From Peptococcaceae bacterium (GTDB lineage: Bacteria > Bacillota > Peptococcia > Peptococcales > Peptococcaceae), in assembly GCA_017399005.1 (NCBI GenBank), contig JAFQEO010000024.1, positions 1 to 52,187 of the forward strand: 52,187 bases of DNA. Direction: 5' to 3'. Position 1 is the first letter of the stretch. Each line of letters starts with the position of its first letter. Made by a program: the position numbers and the translations under genes. Below, piece after piece: positions 14,267 through 21,767 of this stretch. A model generated the notes under the pieces. The model saw only the letters and a list, made by a program, of their open reading frames with translations, made no database searches and was not told where the DNA came from.

Positions 14267-15172
14267 ATGCATCTGGACCAACTTCTTCTGGTATTAGACC
14301 TGGCACAGACACACTCCTTTAATCAGACTGCGGAACGGCACTACACCACGCAGCAAAGTGTGTCTTACAGTATTAAACAGCTGGAGAAAGAACTGAATGT
14401 GAAAATCTTTAACCGCTCCAAAACCGGTGTGTCCTTTACAAAAGAAGGACAGTATGTGCTGGATTGTGCCCGGCAGATGCAGACTTCCTGGCAGGAACTT
14501 CTGCATAATCTCGGGCAGGAACCTGCATTGGAGGCCCCTCCGGAAAAACTGACACTATACACATCCTCTGTACTGATAAACGACAGTATGCCGACTATCA
14601 TTAAAACATTCAGTCAGGCATGTCCGGGAACCCGTCTGTTTATCAAAGAGGTATCCGATGAAACCATCATTTCCTCACTGCTGCACGGTCAGTGTGATAT
14701 TGCCATGTGGACGGTGAACCACGGCTATCTTGAAAAAAACGTATCACCCGATGTAGCCAACCGGCTTTCACTGAATGTCATGATGCAGGACAATTCCGTG
14801 GCAGTGATTTCACACACTTCGCCGCTGGCTAAAAAAGAGCTGCTTTCTATTGATGATGTGTCCGCTTCAACGAAAACCATTTACGGTGTAGCACCAATTG
14901 ACTATTTTGGCAAAGACGCTTCGTCTTATGTGCTGTACAATGATAACAATCTGGCCATTCATCAACAGCTGGCATCGGAAGACAACACCATCTGTTTTAC
15001 CTCCGAGATTATGTATCAGAAATTCTTCCCGAAAGAGCAGTTCACAGCACGTCCGTTTGAATATCCAACGCTGCCGTATTATCACATGCTGCTTCGCCGG
15101 AAAGATTCTCAGCATGCAGTTTATCAGCTTCTGGAACGTATTATCACGAAAGAACTGACAAAACGGACATAA
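14267..15172 (+). CDS. LysR-family transcriptional regulator
   Basis: The 301 residues have the LysR N-terminal winged helix-turn-helix: LVLDLAQTHSFNQTAERHYT, then the recognition segment with QSVSYSIKQLEKELN. A periplasmic-binding-protein-like effector domain follows from about residue 90. An AAGGAG ribosome binding site precedes the ATG. The gene stands alone on the plus strand between two minus-strand operons and ends at a two-way terminator. Its target and effector cannot be read from sequence. LysR proteins often act on a divergent neighbour, but here that is the rpmG operon, so a distant target is more likely. Confidence 0.88.
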   Translation: MHLDQLLLVLDLAQTHSFNQTAERHYTTQQSVSYSIKQLEKELNVKIFNRSKTGVSFTKEGQYVLDCARQMQTSWQELLHNLGQEPALEAPPEKLTLYTSSVLINDSMPTIIKTFSQACPGTRLFIKEVSDETIISSLLHGQCDIAMWTVNHGYLEKNVSPDVANRLSLNVMMQDNSVAVISHTSPLAKKELLSIDDVSASTKTIYGVAPIDYFGKDASSYVLYNDNNLAIHQQLASEDNTICFTSEIMYQKFFPKEQFTARPFEYPTLPYYHMLLRRKDSQHAVYQLLERIITKELTKRT

Positions 15173-15198
15173 AATTCTATAAGCATCTATAAACAAAT

Positions 15199-15246
15199 AA
15201 AGGATTCTGATTACAGAGCTGTTTGCCCTATGTTCAGAATCCTTTT
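15199..15246. terminator. Bidirectional terminator between the LysR gene and the unknown operon
   Basis: A 12-bp stem (AAAGGATTCTGA with TCAGAATCCTTT) is flanked by T-rich sequence on the plus strand and A-rich on the other side. It serves two convergent genes. Confidence 0.75.
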
Positions 15247-15268
15247 ATTATTGCCTTATTCTATATGT

Positions 15269-16207
15269 TCATTCTGAAATAATATTCCAGCGGCGTCCCC
15301 AGTAGCGCAACCCTTCTGCGGCTGTCTCCTGTGATTCTATCTGTTCCATGCAGGTTGTCCACAGTTCCACCGGGATAGCACTCGGCAGACTCTGCAGCGT
15401 TATAATTCTGTCCAGATAGGTCTCGTCCATCAGTTCTTTCAAATCGGTTTCAAACTGTTTGCGCACCTTTGGCAGATCATTGCTTCGGTTATACCAGTAG
15501 GTTTTCTGATAAATCGGTGTGTGCAGCACACCTTCTTCATCCATTTCTTTTACTTTATTATACAGCGATTTCTCATTGGCATTACACATGAACGCATAGT
15601 TCCCTGTGGTTTTGCTCTGATACGCCACTCCATAAAAAGTTCTCTCAAAATTGTCATGCATCTGCATTTTCCGCATCATCTGTTTTTTTGTCAGCTTAAT
15701 CCATTTGCAGAGCTGCTTATAACGCCACTCCGGCAGATGTTTGGTTACATAGGCATAATCTACCGCACCGGCGAACAGATGCAGTTCCTCCTCGTCAAAA
15801 TAGCCGTCCAGTTCCTCCTGCCATTCCAAAAGCAGCGTTTCCGCCTGGTCATCGCCCGGGGCCTGCTGCAGTTGAAGCAATGCTGCAAAATATGCATCCG
15901 GGAACTGTTCCTTCAACTGTTTTGCCAGCTGCAATTTAAAATAAAGAAACAAATCTTCCTGTGTCTCCTCTTTTACAATGGCACGGGTCGTCCACTGCTG
16001 CATCGGCGTTAACGTGCAGCCTTCCAGCGCATGTTCCTCATAAGTTCTCTGTATCAGCAGTTCATCGTCACTCATACTGTACATGCGTTTTCCATTTTCC
16101 CGTTTCCAAGAATAGCCGTATACCGTGCAGTCCTGTTCAAAACAATTCATTTCAGCCAGTTTATTGACCATTTGCGCACTGCTGACATCGCGCAGTGATG
16201 TTGTCAT
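15269..16207 (-). CDS. Protein of unknown function, 312 residues
   Basis: I do not recognise the family. The protein is soluble-looking, without signal peptide or membrane helices. It is rich in Gln, Glu and Lys in the middle (long helical stretches such as LQLAKQLKEQFPDAYFAALL). Aromatic-rich segments (QKTYWYNRSND) lie toward the C-terminus. AGGAGG precedes the ATG at 16207. It is the last gene of a three-gene minus-strand unit after the ABC ATPase, 27 bases downstream, so it is probably co-expressed with it. Confidence 0.75.
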   Translation of the reverse strand: MTTSLRDVSSAQMVNKLAEMNCFEQDCTVYGYSWKRENGKRMYSMSDDELLIQRTYEEHALEGCTLTPMQQWTTRAIVKEETQEDLFLYFKLQLAKQLKEQFPDAYFAALLQLQQAPGDDQAETLLLEWQEELDGYFDEEELHLFAGAVDYAYVTKHLPEWRYKQLCKWIKLTKKQMMRKMQMHDNFERTFYGVAYQSKTTGNYAFMCNANEKSLYNKVKEMDEEGVLHTPIYQKTYWYNRSNDLPKVRKQFETDLKELMDETYLDRIITLQSLPSAIPVELWTTCMEQIESQETAAEGLRYWGRRWNIISE

Positions 16208-16234
16208 ACGATTTCCTCCTCCCCTGCCATCTCA

Positions 16235-17017
16235 TCAAAAGGATAAATGATAATAGCCATCCTTCATCCGGCTGATTTCCACCGGTTTCTGCAGAAAGCT
16301 GCTGATTACTTCTGAATTAATTACATCTTCAACCTTCCCGCTCTGGTAAATCTGGCCATTTCGCATCAGCATGCAGTTGTCAAACAAATCCGGCGAGATT
16401 TCCTCAAAGTGATGCGTTACATATAAAATGGTGTGCTGTCCTTCATCGGCAATTCCTTTTACAAAGCGCTTCATTTTATGTTTCATAACCACATCCAGCC
16501 CGGTCATTGGTTCATCTAACACCATAACTTCCGGTTGAGCCAGAAGCGCACGCAGAATCAGGATGTTCTGTCGTTCCCCTTTTGACAGCCAGCTGTAGGA
16601 TGCATCCAGACGATCCTGCAGACCAACACGCTCCAGAAGGCGTTTCAGTTTTCGCACATGGGAAGACGAAATACTGCCATCTTCCAGGCCCAGCGTGCCG
16701 CTCAAACCCGCCAGTGCCAGATCCATTACCGATTCATTCTGATAGATACGGTCAAAATAGGAGTTGCTGATGAAGCCCATTTTTTTGCGGATATCCAGAA
16801 TATTCTGCTCCCGGTAGTTCTCGCCGCGATAAAAAATATCGCCATGTGTGTAATCCTGATAACCGGAAAGCATACTCAGCAATGTTGTTTTGCCGCTGCC
16901 ATTCATGCCCAGAATAATCCAGCGGCTCTTTTCTTCAATTTCCCAGTTCACATTCTTTAATAAGAAGCGATTGCCCGACTGACAGCCTAGTCCTCTTGTT
17001 GTAATGATTGCACCCAT
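16235..17017 (-). CDS. ABC transporter-type ATP-binding protein
   Basis: The 260-residue nucleotide-binding domain has Walker A GMNGSGKTT (residues 37-45), ABC signature LSKGE (144-148), Walker B VMVLDEP (164-170) and the switch His in VTHH. All catalytic residues are present, so it should be active. No permease or binding-protein gene is adjacent. The start overlaps the upstream gene by 31 bases, and its GGAGG site lies inside that gene, suggesting translational coupling. The overall look resembles molybdate-type or YlmA-like orphan ATPases. The substrate, if any, is unknown. Confidence 0.85.
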   Translation of the reverse strand: MGAIITTRGLGCQSGNRFLLKNVNWEIEEKSRWIILGMNGSGKTTLLSMLSGYQDYTHGDIFYRGENYREQNILDIRKKMGFISNSYFDRIYQNESVMDLALAGLSGTLGLEDGSISSSHVRKLKRLLERVGLQDRLDASYSWLSKGERQNILILRALLAQPEVMVLDEPMTGLDVVMKHKMKRFVKGIADEGQHTILYVTHHFEEISPDLFDNCMLMRNGQIYQSGKVEDVINSEVISSFLQKPVEISRMKDGYYHLSF

Positions 17018-17448
17018 TGGTCCGCCTCCTCCAGCAGCTGTTCCAGACGGTCATCCTCGATGGTGGTACACTGCTCCATCGCGTATTCGTTCATATGTAC
17101 CGGAACCGTCAGCCCTGTCTCATTGGTGAGCCCCAGATAACGCAGCTGCCAGCTTGTAATGTTACACACTTTTGCCACATTCATCTGCAGACGCTGTTCG
17201 TTGTCTTCCATATCTGGAAAGTGGTTAAACTGTGTCGCTTCTACAAAGGCTTTTGCACTGGCATAGGCCTCTTTCTCCACACCATATTCGATTTTCTGAC
17301 ACTGGTCACAATATAATTCAATACGCGCCATCGCCTGAGTATGAAACACAATCTGCCGCACATGCAGTTCACTTCCGCAATAACGGCAGCAGCAGTATTT
17401 TGCACGCTGTTTCAGGCGGTCAACACGCAGTGATTTTTCTTTTGCCAC
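16987..17448 (-). CDS. Putative zinc-ribbon protein of unknown function
   Basis: The 153-residue protein has a Cys-rich N-terminal region: KYCCCRYCGSEL, followed by CDQC about 25 residues later, which looks like a zinc ribbon. The remainder is acidic and has no membrane segment. I do not recognise the family. It heads the unit with the ABC ATPase and the 312-residue protein and overlaps the ATPase start by 31 bases. AAAGGAG precedes the ATG. Confidence 0.75.
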   Translation of the reverse strand: MAKEKSLRVDRLKQRAKYCCCRYCGSELHVRQIVFHTQAMARIELYCDQCQKIEYGVEKEAYASAKAFVEATQFNHFPDMEDNEQRLQMNVAKVCNITSWQLRYLGLTNETGLTVPVHMNEYAMEQCTTIEDDRLEQLLEEADQWVQSLQQED

Positions 17449-17537
17449 GATGCAACACTCCTTTTGCTATCTTTATTTCTGTTGTTTATCATCCGTTTAC
17501 TTTGCGATATCTGTTTCATTTATCGCTCTGCTCCATA

Positions 17538-17586
17538 AAAAACAGGGGAGCACGGATTATCTTCTACAATAATCACATGCTCCCCT
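17538..17586 (-). terminator. Terminator of the SLC13-type transporter gene
   Basis: A two-tier hairpin has an outer AGGGGAGCA/TGCTCCCCT stem and an inner GATTAT/ATAATC stem. On the minus strand it is followed by TGTTTTTT. It lies about 90 bases after the transporter stop and isolates it from the operon to the left. Confidence 0.75.
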
Positions 17587-17675
17587 TCTCTCTTGCTTAT
17601 CAAAATACTCAATACGTTACGAAATAAAAATTATTTTACGGTTCTAATGCTTTGTTCGAAACCCGATTCAACTTA

Positions 17676-19091
17676 TTAGTTGAAAATGAAGTTAGCGATA
17701 GGCCAACCGATAATCAGGAATACAACGAACAGGATTGCTACCATCAGAATACCGTATTTGGACATCTGACCGGAGGATACCCAGTTGGTGTAGGAGAATG
17801 CTACCCCTGTTACTGGAGAAGCCGCTGGTGTTGCCAGAGCAAATTCGGTGATGATGAACATTAAGCATACCATACCGATAGGGTTCATACCCAGCATGGA
17901 ACCGAAGTTTACCAGGAACGGCATGCACAGGATAGCTGCCAGCATGTTGTTTGCCACGTTGGTCAGTAACAGACAGAACAGCATTACGAACACGATGAAT
18001 ACCATTGGAGGCAGTTTCATGAACGGCATAATCAGAACGGACATAAAGGTTGTGATACCGGTAGCAGGGTTCATCATCTGAGTGGATACTACCATAATGT
18101 AACCTACCATCATAATCTGACCCCAGTTTACCAGATGCAGCAGTTCTTCCAGGTTGCCCAGAGGTTTGCCGTTTTCATCTTTCAGCAGAGGTACAACAGC
18201 ACCCATCAGCATAGCGATACCAACGATACCGAACTGTTCCAGGAAGTGTTTGATTGCGCCAGGTGCAAAAATCATAACAACGTTCGCCAGCATAAATACT
18301 ACGAACAGGATCAGAGCTGTTTTCTGACCTTTTGTAGCAGCTGGAACGCCGCCTTCAGGGCTATAGTTGGACAGTGGAGAAACGTCTACACGGAATACAA
18401 ATTTCATCAGAGCCAGCAGTACAACCAGCATAATCAGACCCATAGATACCATCATGGTCAGGTACTGATCCATTGGGATTGGCAGATCTGGGAACATGTT
18501 GTTGTAAGCCATCAGATAGGTTAAACCGGTACCCATGAATGGGAACAGAATCTGACCACGCATTAACTGATAGGATACAGCCAGGAACATGATAACAACC
18601 AGTTTGTCGTCTTTTTTAACGCCAACCTGTTCAAACATGGAAATCATGAAGGATGCGAAAATCATCATCATGATGATTGGGTTGAAGGAACCAACAGCCC
18701 AAGCCAGCAGCAGAATAACAGCCAGAATCAGCCAGCCTTTACCTGCCATTGCTTTGTTGGTTAACAGTTTCATAGCCAGCCATGTAAACGCACCGTTTTT
18801 CATAGCTACACCGATTGCCATCATACATACGATCATAGCAACGATTGTTAAGCTACCAAAGCTTGCTGTCATCATGTTGGTCATACCGATACTTAAACCG
18901 ATACCAACCAGAGCCAGGATAGATGGCCACAGCATATCAATTAAAATCCAGCCGTATACAGCGCCGATAAAGGTACCCATGATACCCATACCTACTTCAG
19001 TCAGGCCTAACACTGGTGGCACAAAACGGAAACATAAGCAGAATAATGCTACTACTAAATAGTGAATAATATTAACTTTTTTCTGTTCCAT
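17676..19091 (-). CDS. SLC13/ion-transporter superfamily permease
   Basis: This is a polytopic inner-membrane protein of 471 residues with about 11-12 hydrophobic helices. Two loop-like segments characteristic of the superfamily appear: LTNVANNMLAAI and FALATPAASPVTGVAFSYTN. Family members carry out sodium- or proton-coupled uptake of dicarboxylates, sulfate or other anions. The ATG at 19091 was chosen because GGGGGAAA lies 6 bases upstream. The frame is open for 56 more codons. It is read in the same direction as the two phosphodiesterase-like genes and shares their ribosomal-like codon use (CGT, GGT, AAC), suggesting high expression. The substrate is unknown. Confidence 0.82.
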   Translation of the reverse strand: MEQKKVNIIHYLVVALFCLCFRFVPPVLGLTEVGMGIMGTFIGAVYGWILIDMLWPSILALVGIGLSIGMTNMMTASFGSLTIVAMIVCMMAIGVAMKNGAFTWLAMKLLTNKAMAGKGWLILAVILLLAWAVGSFNPIIMMMIFASFMISMFEQVGVKKDDKLVVIMFLAVSYQLMRGQILFPFMGTGLTYLMAYNNMFPDLPIPMDQYLTMMVSMGLIMLVVLLALMKFVFRVDVSPLSNYSPEGGVPAATKGQKTALILFVVFMLANVVMIFAPGAIKHFLEQFGIVGIAMLMGAVVPLLKDENGKPLGNLEELLHLVNWGQIMMVGYIMVVSTQMMNPATGITTFMSVLIMPFMKLPPMVFIVFVMLFCLLLTNVANNMLAAILCMPFLVNFGSMLGMNPIGMVCLMFIITEFALATPAASPVTGVAFSYTNWVSSGQMSKYGILMVAILFVVFLIIGWPIANFIFN

Positions 19092-19413
19092 AGTAATTTC
19101 CCCCATTTCATTATTAAATGTAAACAGAAAGTTGTGTTTGTGTGCAGCTTCTGTCTCATCATCGCTTTCAACATCTGCCACGGTCTGAACCGGAGCGTCA
19201 ATCATAAATGTTATAAGTTCCAGGAACTCCGGACAGGCTGTAACATATCCGTTAAGCAATTTCAGAAACAGATGCCGTACTTATTTTTGAAACCTTTTCT
19301 TTTTTTCGTATTTTCTCGTACGCATTGAATGAAAATGATCTGCAATAATAAAGATTCTACCCGGCCGGCCGAAACCGGCCGGACAGAATGATTACCCGTA
19401 ATGAAACTGTCTA
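19092..19413. other. Transporter leader region with an open in-frame extension
   Basis: No separate gene is called here. On the minus strand the permease frame remains open for 56 codons upstream of the chosen ATG and reads like real coding sequence (for example IDAPVQTVADVESDDETEAA). It could be a genuine N-terminal extension or a remnant. No convincing promoter was seen. The left part of the next transcript's terminator lies at 19361-19382. Confidence 0.5.
19361..19382 (-). terminator. Terminator-like all-G:C hairpin after the second phosphodiesterase-like gene
   Basis: CCGGCCGG pairs with CCGGCCGG across a 6-base loop, a stem made only of G:C pairs in a moderate-G+C genome. The T tract that follows on the minus strand is weak (ATCTTTATT), so termination may be partial. 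Confidence 0.5.
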
Positions 19414-21537
19414 TTACAGTTCTTCTGTTAAGATGCTGTAAACAGGAGCACCTTCACACTGTGCAGGCATTCTTACGCCTAACAGAGCAGCTGCAGTAGG
19501 AGCTACGTCAACTTCGCGTGGGAACTGGCTCATTTCGAAGCCTTCTTTAATACCAGCACCAGCTGCTACGAAGATTGGCCCTACGGAAGTATCTGCGTAA
19601 CCTTCAGCGGTGGATAAGGATTCACCGTGGTCACGAACGAAGTCTTCGTGAACGAAGAAGATGATATCAGCAGATGTGTGTTCGCCGCCTAAGCCCAGCA
19701 GATTTGCATCTTTTCTGTGCAGAGCCAGAGCGATTACACGACGGCCTGTTTTTGGATCTCTTACGCCGTACAGGTCGGTGATGATTTTTTCTTCCAGTTC
19801 ATATTTTTCAGCCGGGTCAACGATACCGAAACGGTCGCGGCCTTTCAGGTTGATATAGATAGAGTTGGAACGCTGCTGAATAGCACGTGTTTTATCCCAG
19901 TCGATTGCTGCGATTTCGTTGCCGTTTTCATCTTTCTGCAGAACGGTGTAGCCCAGATCTCTCATTAAACCGATGTTGATACCGTAGTTGTCACCGATTT
20001 CAGGCATATAGTCTTCTTTTGGAGAAATCAGAGAGTGGTCAGAGAATACCAGAATGGTCCAGCCTTTGTCTAACAGATGCATGAATTCGCCGATGTATTC
20101 GTCAGCCATTTCATGAGTACCGATTGCATAGTTGTAATAGGTTTCTTCGCCTTTTCTGGATTCGCCTTCACGTTCTTTCAGTGTACGCATGTAGGTGTGA
20201 CCAGCCATGTCAGGACCATGGAAGTGGGAGAAGATTACTTCTACGCCTTCTTCTTCGATCATGTAGTTCAGGGAATCAGCCTGCCATTTTGCAGCCTGTC
20301 TCCACTGTTCCAGGTTGCAGTCCATAACGATAGCGTCGTCGCCATCGCCTAACTGGCCTGTTGCACATGGAGGACCGAATTTTGCTTTGATTTTGTCAAA
20401 GATCCATGTTGGGTACCAAACGCTGTTGTCGTCAGCAGAGAAACCGTTGGAGTACCACATACGCAGGAAGGAACCGTCTTCAGCCAGATCCAGAATGCGT
20501 ACGTTACGTACAATGTTTTCCATGCCGCCTGTACGACGGTTTGGCATAAAGTCAGGCACATTTTTGGTGTAAACATTTTTTTCAATGATTGCAACAGGCT
20601 GTGGCTGATCTTTTTTCAGATATACAGCGATTCTGTCGTATACACCCTGTTCATTTTTCAGGATTAAGCAAGGGTGTGGGAATCTGCCGTATACCAGCAT
20701 CCATGTGAATTCTTTTGCGCCTTCTGGGATTTCAACTTCCCAGCCGGTTGGTTCGGTGATTGGGCTCAGTGCCAGGTTGCCAGGGAAGTGATGCAGGTTG
20801 TACATCTGCTGGTCGCCAGGCATTAAGATGTTTGTACGGATATCCATCATTTTCAGTGGGTGGAAACCGTTGAAACCATCGATACCTTCTTTGAATTCGT
20901 TATATAAGTCGTCTACATAAGACAGGTCGTTTTCGCATTTTGTGTAGCTGTTGTGTTTTGGAGCCAGGCCCAGCAGTTCAGCAGGGTCACCGGAGAAACC
21001 TTCAGTGTGGCAGAATGCGTTGCCTTTAAATTCTGGTGCTTCGATTTTTTCGCTTGCTACTGCGATACCTTCCCAGTCACGCATTGCGTATGTGAAGCCC
21101 AGAGCACCTGGAGAAGTACCATCTACTACGTACAGGTTTTCGCTGTCGGAGGATGGTGGCCAGGAACCGCCCGGCCAGTGCCATACTAATGTTTTTTTGC
21201 CGGCTTCTGCGGTTACATTCCATAACTGTTCTGCTTTGCAGTATTTGGAGTAGATACCGGAGAAGTTAACAGCCAGATCACCTTCCAGGTTGATATTGAA
21301 GTCTTCAATACCGTGAGTCATTGGGTATGCACCGGTAGCCAGTGTTGCCCATGTTGGAGGTGTAATAGTAGGTACAGCACCTAACAGACGCAGGTCGTGA
21401 CGAGCAGAACCGCGTTCGATTAATTTTTTCAGGTTTGGCATATGCCCTTCATCAACCATTTTACGGGAGAATTTTGGGTCTAAGCCGTCTAAGCCTAACA
21501 GAATTACTTTTTCAGATAAACCTTTGTTTCTTAACAT
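19414..21537 (-). CDS. Alkaline-phosphatase-superfamily phosphodiesterase-like protein (paralogue 2)
   Basis: The 707-residue protein has the metal and nucleophile set of type I phosphodiesterases/nucleotide pyrophosphatases. D17 lies in LLGLDGLD and the probable nucleophile T59 in TPPTWATLATG, followed by YPMTHGI. D443 and H447 (FHGPDMAGH), D500 and H501 (FSDH) and H637 (RDHGES) complete two zinc sites. There is no signal peptide, so it acts in the cytoplasm. The large insert between residues 80 and 430 is unusual. A Thr nucleophile argues against a formylglycine sulfatase. The ATG at 21537 was chosen because AAGGGG precedes it. It has its own promoter at 21596-21624. It is a close paralogue of the next gene upstream. 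Confidence 0.82.
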   Translation of the reverse strand: MLRNKGLSEKVILLGLDGLDPKFSRKMVDEGHMPNLKKLIERGSARHDLRLLGAVPTITPPTWATLATGAYPMTHGIEDFNINLEGDLAVNFSGIYSKYCKAEQLWNVTAEAGKKTLVWHWPGGSWPPSSDSENLYVVDGTSPGALGFTYAMRDWEGIAVASEKIEAPEFKGNAFCHTEGFSGDPAELLGLAPKHNSYTKCENDLSYVDDLYNEFKEGIDGFNGFHPLKMMDIRTNILMPGDQQMYNLHHFPGNLALSPITEPTGWEVEIPEGAKEFTWMLVYGRFPHPCLILKNEQGVYDRIAVYLKKDQPQPVAIIEKNVYTKNVPDFMPNRRTGGMENIVRNVRILDLAEDGSFLRMWYSNGFSADDNSVWYPTWIFDKIKAKFGPPCATGQLGDGDDAIVMDCNLEQWRQAAKWQADSLNYMIEEEGVEVIFSHFHGPDMAGHTYMRTLKEREGESRKGEETYYNYAIGTHEMADEYIGEFMHLLDKGWTILVFSDHSLISPKEDYMPEIGDNYGINIGLMRDLGYTVLQKDENGNEIAAIDWDKTRAIQQRSNSIYINLKGRDRFGIVDPAEKYELEEKIITDLYGVRDPKTGRRVIALALHRKDANLLGLGGEHTSADIIFFVHEDFVRDHGESLSTAEGYADTSVGPIFVAAGAGIKEGFEMSQFPREVDVAPTAAALLGVRMPAQCEGAPVYSILTEEL

Positions 21538-21595
21538 AGATACATTTACCCCTTTCAGTTCGTTATGCAGCAATACGAATATGTATTACCGTTCT

Positions 21596-21624
21596 ATTAT
21601 ATTCCCCATTTCTAAAATTCACAA
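21596..21624 (-). promoter_or_regulatory. Promoter of phosphodiesterase-like paralogue 2
   Basis: TTGTGA, 17-bp spacer, TATAAT on the minus strand, about 60 bases upstream of the ATG. Confidence 0.7.
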
Positions 21625-21689
21625 TACTTTTACAAAAAAATCTTTTCTAAAAAATTAATTTATGTGTAATTGTGAAAAAATACAGGCTT

Positions 21690-21719
21690 CTGTACAGCCC
21701 CGGAATCGGAGCTGTACAG
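21690..21719 (-). terminator. Terminator-like hairpin after phosphodiesterase-like paralogue 1
   Basis: CTGTACAGC pairs with GCTGTACAG, with further pairing inside. The T run on the minus strand starts about 10 bases after the stem, so it may work only partly. Confidence 0.55.
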
Positions 21720-21767
21720 AGCCGGTAATATTCAAATCAGAATCGGTTCAGGGTTCTCCTGCCAGAA

